Assembly (NCBI RefSeq): GCF_000817735.3
Contig: NZ_JTJC03000006.1
Coordinates: forward strand, 11,783-75,782
DNA from: Scytonema millei VB511283
GTDB lineage: Bacteria > Cyanobacteriota > Cyanobacteriia > Cyanobacteriales > Chroococcidiopsidaceae
Direction: 5' to 3'
DNA length: 64,000 nucleotides
Position 1 is the first letter of the stretch. Each line of letters begins with the position of its first letter. The translations under genes and the position numbers were made by a program. This document shows positions 36,869 through 46,613 of this stretch, piece after piece. Below the pieces are notes generated by a model. The model saw only the letters and a program-made list of their open reading frames with translations. It was not told the origin of the DNA and made no database searches.

Positions 36869-38905
36869 ATGTTGCAAATTCTTTCCCAGTTATTCTCGCA
36901 GTGGCGAAAGCAATTTTGGTTATCCATAGCCACGCTCATCGTATTTGCGATCGCCATTGGTTCGATGCGGATCTCTCTAGCTCGAATCGTCACCCCTACT
37001 CATCCGCTCGATGCATTAACGGCAAAAGAGATTACAGCAGCAGTTGCAGTCATTAAACAGAAAATACCCCAACGGGAAATTAACTTTCCCATCATTGCTC
37101 TGAACGAACCAGATAAAACAGAAGTCTTGAATTTCCAGCCAGGGCAACCCTTCAAACGCGAAGTTTTTACCGTGGTTTACGATCGCTCTCAAAACAAAAC
37201 CTACGAAGCTGTTGTAACTTTAAAACCGAAAACTAAGGCTGCGGTTTTGTCATCCTGGCAAGAGATTCCTGGCGTGCAGCCAGCCATCATGGGACCAGAA
37301 TATGAAATAGCAGCGGCAGTCACCAAAGCCGATCCCCGTTGGCAAGCAGCTATGAGGAAGCGAGGCATTACTGACTTCAAACAAGTTGTCGTTGAAGGTT
37401 GGGCAGTAGGGCTGGTATCTGAAGCAGAAAAGTCAAGTGGGGCGCGTCTGTGTAGAACGTTATCTTACTTCAAAGGCGATCGCTGGAACTATTACGGCAC
37501 GCCGATAGAGGGAGTCGTTGCAACTGTCGATCTCAATGCTAAAAAACTGGTTAGTTTTAGCGATACAGGTGTCGTAGCTCTCTCCCAGGAAAATTGGGAC
37601 TACGATTCGCGATCGCTCGTTCCCCTGAGAACGGCAGCCAAGTTACTCAAAGTTTTGCAACCAAACGGTCACACCTTCAAACTCAATGGTAATGAAGTGA
37701 GTTGGCAAGGGTGGAAATTCCGCTACATGATGCATCCACGGGATGGCTTGATCCTTTACCAAGTGCAGCATGAAGACGGTCGCAAATTTCGTCCGCTCAT
37801 GTATCGTGCCAGTTTATCTGAAATGGTCGTTCCCTATGGCGATCCCAATCCGCAGTGGTCGTTTCGCAATGCCTTTGATATCGGAGAATACAATTTCGGT
37901 ACGCTAAGTAATACCCAGGAACGAGGTAAGGAAGTTCCAGAAAATGGGGTATTGCTAGATGCAGTGCTAGCAGACTCGCAGGGGAAACCTTATGTCATGC
38001 CTGATGTTATCGGGATCTACGAGAAAGATGATGGCGTATTGTGGAAGCACTACGATTATAGATCCGAACGCAAGGATGTCCGACGCGATCGCCAGCTCAT
38101 CGTCACAACGACAGCAACAATCGGTAATTACGACTATGCCATCAACTGGATCTTTCACCAAGACGGATCGTTAGACGTGCGGATTGATTTGCACGGACTT
38201 GTTTTAGCTCAAGGCTCGGATTCTGTCACCACTACAAATCGAGATACCTACGGCAAGTTAATCGCCAAAAATATTGTCGGTGTCAATCACCAGCACTTTT
38301 TTAACTTTCGCTTAGACCTGGATGTAGACGGCGAAGCAAACATGCCGATGGAAATGACGGTTCAATCCCTACCCGCTAATGCGAATAATCCTCAAGGGAA
38401 TGCATTTGTTGCCAAACACGTACCCTTAAGATCGGAGAAAAGCGCCGTTCGGGATTTAAATATAGCAGAACACCGAGAATGGGCGATCGCCAGTACGACT
38501 CGCAAAAATCAACTCGGCGCACTCACAAGTTACATGTTAATGCCATCTGGAAATACAGTCTTTTTCCCCAGCCAAGATGCGACAATTCGCGATCGCGCGG
38601 GCTTCGCTACTCACCATTTCTGGGTGACTAAGTATAAACCTAAAGAACTTCACGCTGGAGGAGAATACCCCAACCAAAGCAACTCCCAACGGGGATTACC
38701 TACCCTTGTTGCGAATGATGAGCCGCTTATAGGTCAAGACTTGGTAGCTTGGTACACGTTCGGTACTACCCACGTTCCTCGCCCTGAAGACTGGCCCGTT
38801 ATGCCCGTTCACCATGCTGGTTTTAAGTTGATGCCTGTAGGATTCTTCACGCGCAACCCTGCGATCTACCTACCAGAATCAACACCGGTCAAACACTCTT
38901 CCTAA
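36869..38905 (+). CDS. Copper amine oxidase (TPQ enzyme)
   Basis: A 678-residue copper amine oxidase that oxidises primary amines to aldehydes, releasing ammonium and hydrogen peroxide. The TPQ precursor is Tyr421 in TIGNYDY. The catalytic base is the Asp in RNAFDIGEYNFG, and copper ligands are the His pair in NHQHFFNFRLD plus His in GTTHVPRPEDW. An N-terminal hydrophobic helix (FWLSIATLIVFAIAIGSM) indicates export or membrane anchoring. Size and domain order match bacterial CAOs. It follows the gamma-CA-like gene, suggesting a shared periplasmic or lumenal role. Extracellular amine use as nitrogen source is plausible. Confidence 0.93.
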   Translation: MLQILSQLFSQWRKQFWLSIATLIVFAIAIGSMRISLARIVTPTHPLDALTAKEITAAVAVIKQKIPQREINFPIIALNEPDKTEVLNFQPGQPFKREVFTVVYDRSQNKTYEAVVTLKPKTKAAVLSSWQEIPGVQPAIMGPEYEIAAAVTKADPRWQAAMRKRGITDFKQVVVEGWAVGLVSEAEKSSGARLCRTLSYFKGDRWNYYGTPIEGVVATVDLNAKKLVSFSDTGVVALSQENWDYDSRSLVPLRTAAKLLKVLQPNGHTFKLNGNEVSWQGWKFRYMMHPRDGLILYQVQHEDGRKFRPLMYRASLSEMVVPYGDPNPQWSFRNAFDIGEYNFGTLSNTQERGKEVPENGVLLDAVLADSQGKPYVMPDVIGIYEKDDGVLWKHYDYRSERKDVRRDRQLIVTTTATIGNYDYAINWIFHQDGSLDVRIDLHGLVLAQGSDSVTTTNRDTYGKLIAKNIVGVNHQHFFNFRLDLDVDGEANMPMEMTVQSLPANANNPQGNAFVAKHVPLRSEKSAVRDLNIAEHREWAIASTTRKNQLGALTSYMLMPSGNTVFFPSQDATIRDRAGFATHHFWVTKYKPKELHAGGEYPNQSNSQRGLPTLVANDEPLIGQDLVAWYTFGTTHVPRPEDWPVMPVHHAGFKLMPVGFFTRNPAIYLPESTPVKHSS

Positions 38906-39081
38906 AGTGAATAATTATGGGTTGCTAGCAATTTCTCACCTTTATAACAGAGAGCGGATAGATTCGGGACATTTCAATTGTCTACGAGCAATATTAGCCA
39001 AGTTTTTTTCTCTGCTCCCTGCTCCCTGCTATATCTAGCAACCTTAAATTACCTCTTGCATTGCATCTGAGGTACGAATAT

Positions 39082-39306
39082 CTATTGTCCTAAAGCAGCT
39101 AAATACCCAAAAATACCGTGACCTGTCAATACTTCCATGACAATCAAAGCCACAAAACCAATCGCTGCTAACCGCCCGTTGAGTAGTTCGGCATACTCAG
39201 TAAAGCCAATGCGAGGGGTTTCATCTACATACATTTTGGGTTCGACTGCGAAATTGTTGAGCTTTTCGCCTTCGCCAGGTGAAGTAATATATCCAGAGCG
39301 TGTCAT
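39082..39306 (-). CDS. hli: High-light-inducible protein (Hli/Scp)
   Basis: A 74-residue one-helix protein of the chlorophyll a/b-binding superfamily. The ExxNxR chlorophyll-binding motif appears as ELLNGRLAAIGFVALIVMEV, with the usual preceding TEYAE. Such proteins bind chlorophyll and carotenoid in the thylakoid and protect photosystem assembly under stress. It is divergent from a DUF1636 gene. The AT-rich spacer (39307-39377) has no motif I can assign. A second Hli gene is at 51176. Confidence 0.92.
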   Translation of the reverse strand: MTRSGYITSPGEGEKLNNFAVEPKMYVDETPRIGFTEYAELLNGRLAAIGFVALIVMEVLTGHGIFGYLAALGQ

Positions 39307-39377
39307 GAGATTGTTTTTTCTATTTGTTACTTTGTCTTAAACAAACTTAACAAAATTTATTAAGTTTTGCAACATTT

Positions 39378-39758
39378 ATGAACGAGAAACACACGGTCTT
39401 TGTCTGTACAACCTGCGCCAGTACTTGGCAGGACGGTAAACGAGTGGGAGTGAGTGGCGGTCAAATCCTGTTCGATCGCTTAACCCAACTTTACGAAGAG
39501 TGGCAACTCGCACCAGAATTTTCTTTACAAGCAGTGGAGTGCATGAGTGCGTGTAACTCTCCCTGCGTTGTGACGTTTGCGGCAGCAGGAAAGTGTACTT
39601 ATGTATTTGGGACAATACCCGCTGAAGATAGTGCTGCTGCCATACTCGACTGTGCCAGCAAATATTATGCTAAGAGCGACGGTCTGCTGCCTTGGTCGGA
39701 GCGACCGGAACCACTAAAAAAAGGTATTGTAGCGCGAATTCCGCCAATTACCATGTGA
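39378..39758 (+). CDS. DUF1636 Cys-rich metal-binding protein
   Basis: A 126-residue protein of the DUF1636 family (thioredoxin-like ferredoxin-type fold). Four cysteines of the putative metal or 2Fe-2S site are in VCTTCAST and ECMSACNSPC. Family members often occur with cobalamin or metal-homeostasis genes; none is adjacent here. It starts at ATG 39378 in the divergent spacer with the Hli gene. Its role remains undefined. Confidence 0.85.
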   Translation: MNEKHTVFVCTTCASTWQDGKRVGVSGGQILFDRLTQLYEEWQLAPEFSLQAVECMSACNSPCVVTFAAAGKCTYVFGTIPAEDSAAAILDCASKYYAKSDGLLPWSERPEPLKKGIVARIPPITM

Positions 39759-40023
39759 ACTGCGTGGTTTTGAATTCTGAGGCTGGTCTTACTCCAGCCA
39801 AAGCGCCACTATCCACCCGCCATCTGTCAACTATCAATTAATCATTGATTTTGTAGTCAAAACTACAGTTGAAATGCGATCGATATTCTATTTGGTAAGG
39901 TAATTCAACATTAACGACAGACAAACTGCGATCGCTAAAAAGTAGCAAGTCGTCAGCAACTTCTGACTTACGACTTACGACTTACAAATTACGACTTTTC
40001 CCCTTACCCCTACCCTTTCTATT

Positions 40024-41457
40024 GTGCGATTCGACAATTACGAACCAGGAGACTTTTACGACGAGCTATTCGTCGCTAAAGATAAACCTCGTGCGGAGGC
40101 AATTCCACTGCTAGAAAGAATTAATTCTCTCCCAGCAGGAGAATTACAACGGCGACATCAAGCAGCGCAAATTGCTTTGATGAACATGGGAGTCACCTTT
40201 AATGTCTACAGTGAGGGTGAAGGTACAGAAAGGATTTTTCCCTTTGACATCATTCCCCGCATTGTCTCAGCCGAGGAATGGCAGTCTCTAGAAAAGGGAC
40301 TGAAGCAACGGATCTTTGCCCTGAATTTGTTTATTAACGATATTTATAACGAACAGAAAATTATACGAGATAGCGTGATTCCGACTGAGTTAATCGAATC
40401 GGCTACGGGATTTTTAAAGCCTTGTATTGGACTCAAACCACCTGGTGGGATCTGGTGTCATATTACCGGAACCGACCTAGTGCGCGATCGCGATGGTCGC
40501 TGGTACGTGTTAGAAGATAATATGCGCTGTCCCTCTGGCGTTTCCTACGTACTGGAAAATCGTCGCGTCATGAAAAGCACTTTTCCCAAGGTCTTTGAGT
40601 CGATGACAATTCAGCCCGTTGAAGAATACCCCAGTCATTTATTAGAAACTTTACTCAACCTAGCTCCTCCTCAACTCTACGATCCAACGGTAGTTGTTTT
40701 AACACCAGGAATTTATAACTCAGCTTACTTCGAGCATTCCTTCTTGGCGCAGCAGATGGGTGTGGAGTTGGTAGAAGGACGAGACTTGGTAGTGGCGGAT
40801 GGCTACCTACAAATGCGAACTACCAAAGGCTTAAAGCGCGTTGATGCCGTTTATCGCCGGATTGACGACGATTTTATCGATCCATTAGCATTTCGTCCTG
40901 ATTCATTGTTAGGCATACCTGGACTAATGGAAGTCTATCGTGCGGGTAGAGTTGGGCTGGCTAACGCACTAGGAACTGGTGTAGCCGATGATAAAGTCAT
41001 CTACGCTTACGTTCCAGCCATGATTCGTTACTATTTAGGCGAAGAACCGATTTTATCTAATGTTCCTACATACCTTTGTTGGGAACCAAATCAACAAGCT
41101 CATGTTTTGGCAAATCTCGATAAGTTAGTTGTCAAAGCCGCGAATGAATCTGGTGGTTACGGAATGCTGATTGGTTCTTCTGCTACTCCAGAACAAAGAC
41201 AAGAATTTGCCGAGAAAATTAAGGCTAGTCCGCGCAACTACATCGCCCAACCAACTTTGTGTTTGTCTCGCGTGCCTACTCTTCTGGAAAATCAATTTGA
41301 AGGTTGTCACGTAGACTTGCGACCGTATATCCTCTACGGCAAAGACATCTATGTTAACCCAGGCGGACTAACCCGCGTCGCCCTCAGAAGAGGTTCCTTA
41401 GTCGTAAACTCCTCCCAGGGTGGTGGTAGTAAGGATACTTGGGTGGTGTGTAAATGA
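40024..41457 (+). CDS. Circularly permuted ATP-grasp protein (DUF404/DUF407 type)
   Basis: 477 residues starting at GTG 40024 ([16 protein letters not shown]). It belongs to the circularly permuted ATP-grasp type 2 family, expected to form an amide or peptide bond at ATP expense. Visible landmarks: [55 protein letters not shown] and a C-terminal [20 protein letters not shown]. It is paired with an alpha-E gene 155 bp downstream. The pair normally accompanies Anbu and a transglutaminase-like protease; here Anbu lies at 58247. Confidence 0.92.
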   Translation: MRFDNYEPGDFYDELFVAKDKPRAEAIPLLERINSLPAGELQRRHQAAQIALMNMGVTFNVYSEGEGTERIFPFDIIPRIVSAEEWQSLEKGLKQRIFALNLFINDIYNEQKIIRDSVIPTELIESATGFLKPCIGLKPPGGIWCHITGTDLVRDRDGRWYVLEDNMRCPSGVSYVLENRRVMKSTFPKVFESMTIQPVEEYPSHLLETLLNLAPPQLYDPTVVVLTPGIYNSAYFEHSFLAQQMGVELVEGRDLVVADGYLQMRTTKGLKRVDAVYRRIDDDFIDPLAFRPDSLLGIPGLMEVYRAGRVGLANALGTGVADDKVIYAYVPAMIRYYLGEEPILSNVPTYLCWEPNQQAHVLANLDKLVVKAANESGGYGMLIGSSATPEQRQEFAEKIKASPRNYIAQPTLCLSRVPTLLENQFEGCHVDLRPYILYGKDIYVNPGGLTRVALRRGSLVVNSSQGGGSKDTWVVCK

Positions 41458-41612
41458 GTTGTCATTTGTTGACGGTTGACGGTTGACGGTTGACGGTAAA
41501 CCTGCGCTACACTACCCCTTCGGGGAAGCAAGCTACGTGAAGACGGTTGGCTGACAACTGCTAACTGATAACTGCTAACTGCTAACTGATAACTGATAAC
41601 TGATAACTGATT

Positions 41613-42563
41613 ATGCTAAGCAGAGTTGCTGATTCAATTTACTGGTTAAATCGTTATGTAGAAAGGGCAGAAAATGTTGCTCGTTTTATTGATGTGAATT
41701 TAACTCTATTGTTGGACGCTCCTACTGGAGAAGCGCAGCAGTGGAAACCTTTGATTTTGACTACAGGAGATTTATCGTTATTTCAAGAACGCTACGGTGA
41801 AGCGACCGCAGAAAATGTGATTCAGTTCTTGACTTTCGATCGCGAATATCCTAATTCGATCGCTTCTTGCTTGTTTGCTGCCAGAGAGAACGCGCGATCG
41901 ATCCGGGAAATTATTTCTTCGGAAATGTGGGAACGGGTGAATGCATTTTATTTCATGGTTAAAGAAGCGGCTCAATCTCATACCGTCCCTGAATGGTCGA
42001 ATTTTTTTGCTGAAGTCAAGCTAGCCAGTCACTTGTTTGCTGGGGTGATGAATGCAACCATGACTCACAACGAAGGTTGGCATTTCGGACAAATTGGACG
42101 TTTATTAGAACGGGCTGATAAAACTGCTCGAATTTTAGATGTAAAATACTATATTTTGCTACCTTCAGCTAAAGATGTGGGGACGACTCTAGACCAGTTG
42201 CAATGGATAGCACTGTTAAAATCTGCGAGTGCTTATGAGATGTATCGTAAATGGGGACGACATCGGATTGCGCCTACAGCTGTAGCGGAATTTTTGATTC
42301 TCAACCGCGAATTTCCCCGTTCGATTCAATTTTGCTTACTCCAAGCAGAGCAATCGCTACATCAAATTACTGGAACTCCCATCGGTACTTGGCAAAACCC
42401 CGCCGAACGCGCGCTCGGTCGATCGCGATCTGAATTGGAATACATCACGATTGAGGAAATTGTCAATATTGGACTGCATGAATTTCTCGATCGCATTCAG
42501 CATCAAATTAATGATGTGGGTGACAAGATTTTTACAACTTTTGTAGCGGTCGATCCTGTTTAA
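41613..42563 (+). CDS. Alpha-E domain protein (DUF403)
   Basis: A 316-residue all-helical alpha-E family protein (MLSRVADSIYWLNRYVERAE at the start is diagnostic). Further landmarks are EMWERVNAFYF, HNEGWHFGQIGRLLERADK and ILNREFPRSIQF. Its biochemical role is unknown, but it is nearly always next to the circularly permuted ATP-grasp protein, as here, and in the broader Anbu gene set. Heptamer STRRs (GTTGACG, AACTGAT) fill the gap to the ATP-grasp gene and end at the ATG. Confidence 0.92.
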   Translation: MLSRVADSIYWLNRYVERAENVARFIDVNLTLLLDAPTGEAQQWKPLILTTGDLSLFQERYGEATAENVIQFLTFDREYPNSIASCLFAARENARSIREIISSEMWERVNAFYFMVKEAAQSHTVPEWSNFFAEVKLASHLFAGVMNATMTHNEGWHFGQIGRLLERADKTARILDVKYYILLPSAKDVGTTLDQLQWIALLKSASAYEMYRKWGRHRIAPTAVAEFLILNREFPRSIQFCLLQAEQSLHQITGTPIGTWQNPAERALGRSRSELEYITIEEIVNIGLHEFLDRIQHQINDVGDKIFTTFVAVDPV

Positions 42564-42653
42564 CGAGTAGCAAGTAGTGAATCATAGAGTTGAATTTTTA
42601 GCATAACCCTTGGCAAGCGCGATCGCCTCGCTCCTCACTCCTCGCTATCCCAT

Positions 42654-44306
42654 TCAAATCGTAAAAGGCTCGATCGCGTATCTGTGCCACCGCTTTTGAT
42701 ATCGTTCGGTAACAAAAGGACGGATAACAAATTTGGGGGGACAACCATCTTGCACGTCAATCCGCAAACAAGTGTAGGGACGACGCTTTTCAGTAGCGTA
42801 ACCGTTGCGACCGATAAAAAGATGCGATCGCGCTACTAACTTTTCTTCTTCTCCTTCTATTAAATCTGTCCCTTCTTCACGCTGGCGGCGCAAGCTGTAC
42901 CCGCTTCCACCACAAACAATCCAATTGATATTGGAGTCAGCGTGTCCCGTGTCTGTAGTTTTTAGGTATTCTAAACAGTGCGCGTGACCGTTTAAAACCA
43001 AATCGACAATGGGACGACCTTGGGGAAGAGAACCCACAGCCTCAGCCACGCCGTTGAGTACGCTACGCAAGCGATCGCGAATTGCCAGAGTTTGTGCTTG
43101 ATGCCATTTCGTTGCCTCAGTCACGTAGGGGGGATGATGAAAGTAAAGCACTCTTCCCCGTACCTCATCTGTATGCCACGATTCAATCAATCGCTGTTGC
43201 AACCAATCGAGTTGTTCGGTATCGGTCACTACTGTTTTGTTAGTATCTAACTGCTTTTCGAGATCGACGATAATTTCTTCAATCTGGGACAGTTTGACTT
43301 GCAAATCGTCCAATTGTTCTGCATCGTCGGGATCGTCGGGATTCAGTTTATCCGCTGCGTCAAGAATTTCTAGCTTTTCTTGTTCGAGGCGATCGCGGCG
43401 TTGTAATACCTGCTGACGACGTGCTTCTCCTTCTGGGGTGGTTGATATTGGTAGCGGGTCGTTAAACGTGTTGGAATCTAAAGCAAAGAAATCGATTCCG
43501 CCATAGCGAAAAGTATAGTAGCGATTGGGCAAGCGAGTAAAATGCCCGGGTTCGTAGCGCAAGCAATAACCCGTATCCGTTTTCGCCGTGTAGTGCTTAT
43601 TTAAGTGGCGATCTAATTCACCTGGTAACTTCAATGCTTTAAGATAATCCAGAAATGCCCGTGCATAAGCATCACCCTGTTTCGATCCGTGCCAACCTAC
43701 ATCAAAGTCTCTTCTAAATTTAAGCAGACGGCGCACGGGCAAGGTTGTCAAAGAGATCGCGCCAAATAGTAATGGCAAGTTGTAATAATCGTGATTCCCC
43801 AGAACTGGTAAGATGGGTCGGCTAAAGGTCATTTGGTCGTAGGCGATCGCTTTGGGGTTTTCGCCACCGACTAAAAACTCTCGATAAGGCTTGATGAAAT
43901 TATCCAGGTAGAACTCGCTCGATCCAACTAGATAAATCACATCGCCTGTATGTAGCATAAAACTACTGTCGGCAAGATGCGGCTGTAATAGTCCAGCTAC
44001 CTCGCGTTGGGGATTATTATATCGGTGCGAACCAGTGCCAGTATCGCCTATAACCAGAAACGAAAACTCTGGATCGTCCGCTCGTTCGTCTTCCAGCACC
44101 AGCCGAGTTTGGTCAATTCCTCGGCGCTGAATGACAGGATCTTGCCAGCGCACTCGTTCCTTCATTCTGCTAATTTTGTCAGCGATCGCGGGATCGGACA
44201 CGAGTTTCAAGGCTGCTACCTCTGGATGCTCAACTACAAACCACAACAATCGTAATTGTAGGTCTAGTTGTAGGACATCTATCAATATGGGAATTTGGTA
44301 AGTCAT
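42654..44306 (-). CDS. Calcineurin-like metallophosphoesterase
   Basis: A 550-residue binuclear metallophosphoesterase. The five motifs are in order: FLVIGDTGTG, MLHTGDVIYLVG, PVLGNHDYY, LYFHHPPYV and LVLNGHAHCLE. An inserted helical segment (about residues 300-380, DRLEQEKLEILDAADK to QIEEIIVDLEKQLD) is a probable coiled coil. There is no signal peptide, so it is cytosolic. The N-terminal 85 residues are family-specific. Substrate unknown; it is divergent from the methylase gene. Confidence 0.88.
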   Translation of the reverse strand: MTYQIPILIDVLQLDLQLRLLWFVVEHPEVAALKLVSDPAIADKISRMKERVRWQDPVIQRRGIDQTRLVLEDERADDPEFSFLVIGDTGTGSHRYNNPQREVAGLLQPHLADSSFMLHTGDVIYLVGSSEFYLDNFIKPYREFLVGGENPKAIAYDQMTFSRPILPVLGNHDYYNLPLLFGAISLTTLPVRRLLKFRRDFDVGWHGSKQGDAYARAFLDYLKALKLPGELDRHLNKHYTAKTDTGYCLRYEPGHFTRLPNRYYTFRYGGIDFFALDSNTFNDPLPISTTPEGEARRQQVLQRRDRLEQEKLEILDAADKLNPDDPDDAEQLDDLQVKLSQIEEIIVDLEKQLDTNKTVVTDTEQLDWLQQRLIESWHTDEVRGRVLYFHHPPYVTEATKWHQAQTLAIRDRLRSVLNGVAEAVGSLPQGRPIVDLVLNGHAHCLEYLKTTDTGHADSNINWIVCGGSGYSLRRQREEGTDLIEGEEEKLVARSHLFIGRNGYATEKRRPYTCLRIDVQDGCPPKFVIRPFVTERYQKRWHRYAIEPFTI

Positions 44307-44339
44307 TAGCCGTCTTAGTCTTTATGGTATGCTGATTGA

Positions 44340-44351
44340 GAACATGTGTTC
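44340..44351. promoter_or_regulatory. Inverted repeat at the methylase promoter/start
   Basis: GAACA-TG-TGTTC lies nine bases upstream of the methylase ATG at 44360 and just after a TATGGT -10-like element (44323-44328). Position and symmetry suit an operator that limits methylase expression, as in autoregulated restriction-modification operons. No controller (C) gene is visible, so the binding protein is unknown. Confidence 0.45.
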
Positions 44352-44359
44352 TATATAAA

Positions 44360-45298
44360 ATGGTTAGCCTTCCTCATCCGGTTCAATATCAAGGCAGTAA
44401 AAGAAATCTTGCTTCAGAGATTTTGAAATTTCTACCTGAAACTGTACATAGGCTGGTTGAGCCGTTTGCCGGAACGGCTGCAATTAGTATTGCAGCCTCT
44501 TCTAAGAAAATTTCTCAAAATTTTTGGATCAATGACTTAAATCAACCGCTAGTTAAATTACTACAGGCGATCGTAGAAACCCCTGAAGAAATAGCAACTG
44601 CTTATACAGATATATGGAACGAACAGCATAGCGATTCTGTAGGGCATTACTATCAAGTTAGAGAGCAGTTTAATAAGACTAATGAGCCGCAACTTTTTCT
44701 CTATTTGTTAGCTCGATGCGTAAAAGGGGCTGTACGGTATAACTCTGAAGGTTTTTTTAACCAAAGCCCTGATAAAAGGCGAAAGGGAACTCAGCCTGAC
44801 AAGATGAGAAAAAATATAGAAGGCGTATCTCAACTGCTGAAAAATAAGTGCAAATTCACCTGTTGGGATTATAAAGACGTACTAGCTGAAGTTAGACAAA
44901 GTGATTTCGTCTACATAGATCCGCCTTATCAAGGTGTGTGCGGCGATCGCGATTCAAGATATTTTGCTGGAATCAGTTTTAATGATTTTGTTCTTTCTCT
45001 TACAGATCTCAACCAGAAAGAAGTAGCGTTTGTAGTTAGCTACGACGGTAAACGAGGGAACAAAACTTTTGGCAACTCGCTCCCTGAAGAACTAGGGTTA
45101 AAAAAAATTGAAATTGAGGTTGGGCGATCGTCTCAAGCAACACTGTTGGGCAGAGACGAAATAACAATAGAGTCTTTATATTTGTCGCCATCTTTACTTG
45201 GCAATTACATTTCAGGAATAGAGAGCTATATTAGCAGGACGCATAAACAGCTTACTCTATTAGAAATGCATGGACAGTTCTCAGCCACTACCCTATGA
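44360..45298 (+). CDS. D12-class N6-adenine DNA methyltransferase
   Basis: About 312 residues from ATG 44360 (MVSLPHPVQYQGSKRNLASE); an upstream TTG is less likely. Motif X is QYQGSKRN, motif I VEPFAGTAAISI, and the catalytic DPPY motif is in FVYIDPPYQG, in the Dam/DpnM (D12) order. It methylates adenine in a target that cannot be predicted. With the HNH gene 22 bp downstream it forms a type II restriction-modification pair. The two genes are AT-richer and poor in HIP1 octamers (one seen) compared with neighbours, suggesting recent acquisition. Confidence 0.9.
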   Translation: MVSLPHPVQYQGSKRNLASEILKFLPETVHRLVEPFAGTAAISIAASSKKISQNFWINDLNQPLVKLLQAIVETPEEIATAYTDIWNEQHSDSVGHYYQVREQFNKTNEPQLFLYLLARCVKGAVRYNSEGFFNQSPDKRRKGTQPDKMRKNIEGVSQLLKNKCKFTCWDYKDVLAEVRQSDFVYIDPPYQGVCGDRDSRYFAGISFNDFVLSLTDLNQKEVAFVVSYDGKRGNKTFGNSLPEELGLKKIEIEVGRSSQATLLGRDEITIESLYLSPSLLGNYISGIESYISRTHKQLTLLEMHGQFSATTL

Positions 45299-45320
45299 TT
45301 TCATTCAGCTATGTTAGTCA

Positions 45321-46007
45321 GTGACTGCAAAAAGACCAAAAGCTGTTATTAATCACATTTTGCAACATGGTTTTGTAACTACGGAAGAACTTAAGAACGT
45401 ATACGGCTATAATCATCCTCCAAGAGCAGCAAGAGATGTTCGAGAACGTGGAATTCCCCTTGACACTTTCTGGGTTACAGGAAGCGACGGTAGAAGGATT
45501 GCTGCTTATAGATTTGGAGATGTTAACAAGGCTCGGTTTTCTAGATTTTCTGGTAGAACTGGTTTATCGAAGCAGCTAAAGGATGAACTGATTAAGAGTT
45601 ATGGCTGTAAGTGTTTCATTTATTTAGAACAAGTAGATAAACGTGAATTGCAGATCGATCATCGTATTCCTTTTGAAATTGATGGAGAACCGGAACTTTC
45701 ATCTGAACGCTTTATGTTGCTTTGTGGCTCCGCTAACCGAGCAAAGTCTTGGTCGTGCGAACATTGTGAAAATTGGAAGAGTATTAAAGACAAATCTATC
45801 TGCTTATCATGTTACTGGGCTTATCCAGAAAACTATACACATATCGCCATGCGACAAGTAAGGAGAATAGATCTGATGTGGCAGGAAGAAGAAATTAATA
45901 TATACGAAAATCTAAAGCAACAAGCTGTCGAATTGAATAAAGAAATTCCTGAATTTATTAAGGAAATTATCGAACGAGGAATTACTCAAAATAATGAAAA
46001 TCGGTAA
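45321..46007 (+). CDS. HNH restriction endonuclease partner of the adenine methylase
   Basis: 228 residues from GTG 45321. An N-terminal helix-turn-helix-like region (ILQHGFVTTEELKNVYGYNH) precedes an HNH nuclease: LQIDHRIPFEIDGEP carries the first His, FMLLCGSANRAKSWSCEHC the Asn and first zinc cysteines, and SICLSCYW the second pair. The extra knuckle expected before the HNH (CxxC) reads CFIY, so one Cys may be lost. Cytosolic. It directly follows the methylase, the normal order for several HNH-type type II systems. Activity is uncertain. Confidence 0.85.
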   Translation: MTAKRPKAVINHILQHGFVTTEELKNVYGYNHPPRAARDVRERGIPLDTFWVTGSDGRRIAAYRFGDVNKARFSRFSGRTGLSKQLKDELIKSYGCKCFIYLEQVDKRELQIDHRIPFEIDGEPELSSERFMLLCGSANRAKSWSCEHCENWKSIKDKSICLSCYWAYPENYTHIAMRQVRRIDLMWQEEEINIYENLKQQAVELNKEIPEFIKEIIERGITQNNENR

Positions 46008-46073
46008 TTATTTCTCTGAATTAACAAAGCTCAAAATCATTGATTTCGTACTCTCTATTAATCGTTTCCATTT

Positions 46074-46613
46074 TCACAATTCGATCGCAAAACTATCGCG
46101 CAGATGAAAGTCAGCTTGCGTACCGCAATGAGTTAATGCCCAATATGTCATTTCACCAGCTTTTGACTGAACTACAGACGCGATCGCAATTTCTATTTTC
46201 TGCTCTATTTCTACAACTTTATCTAAATTGAGTTCGAGGTTTAATAACAAATAATTCGGTCGATTATGCACGACAAATGGTAGTGACGTGAAGGCTGCTT
46301 CTGGTTGCATTCCTTGACGATAATCTTCAAAATAATAAATATTCCAATCACCAGTAGGCGAGAGATTAAATTCCCAATATTGAGGAGAACCTTCAATTCC
46401 TAGAAAGAACTCTAAGCACGTTTGTTGCCATAATTCATCTTTACGAGTAGGCGAATCTGTTACGGCTGGAATGGCTAATTCTGCCAACTGTCCTAAAATT
46501 TGATATTGAATGGAAAGTCGATTGAACTGCCGATCTACACTACCTGAGATTTCGATCTGAGGCGCTGGAGTTTGTGAAGGAAAAGGCTTGAGGAAAAAAG
46601 TGCGATCGCTCAT
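46074..46613 (-). CDS. DOMON-like domain protein
   Basis: About 179 residues from ATG 46613. A beta-sandwich protein of the cyanobacterial DOMON-like family: FFLKPFPSQTP, RKDELWQQTCLEFFLG, YWEFNLSPTGDWNIYYFEDY and MTYWALTHCG. The WNxYxF and LEFF segments are typical of carbohydrate- or ligand-binding modules of that type. The start overlaps the upstream kinase stop by four bases (ATGA), so translation is coupled. No enzymatic residues are evident; binding a sugar or a redox ligand is a guess. Confidence 0.8.
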   Translation of the reverse strand: MSDRTFFLKPFPSQTPAPQIEISGSVDRQFNRLSIQYQILGQLAELAIPAVTDSPTRKDELWQQTCLEFFLGIEGSPQYWEFNLSPTGDWNIYYFEDYRQGMQPEAAFTSLPFVVHNRPNYLLLNLELNLDKVVEIEQKIEIAIASVVQSKAGEMTYWALTHCGTQADFHLRDSFAIEL

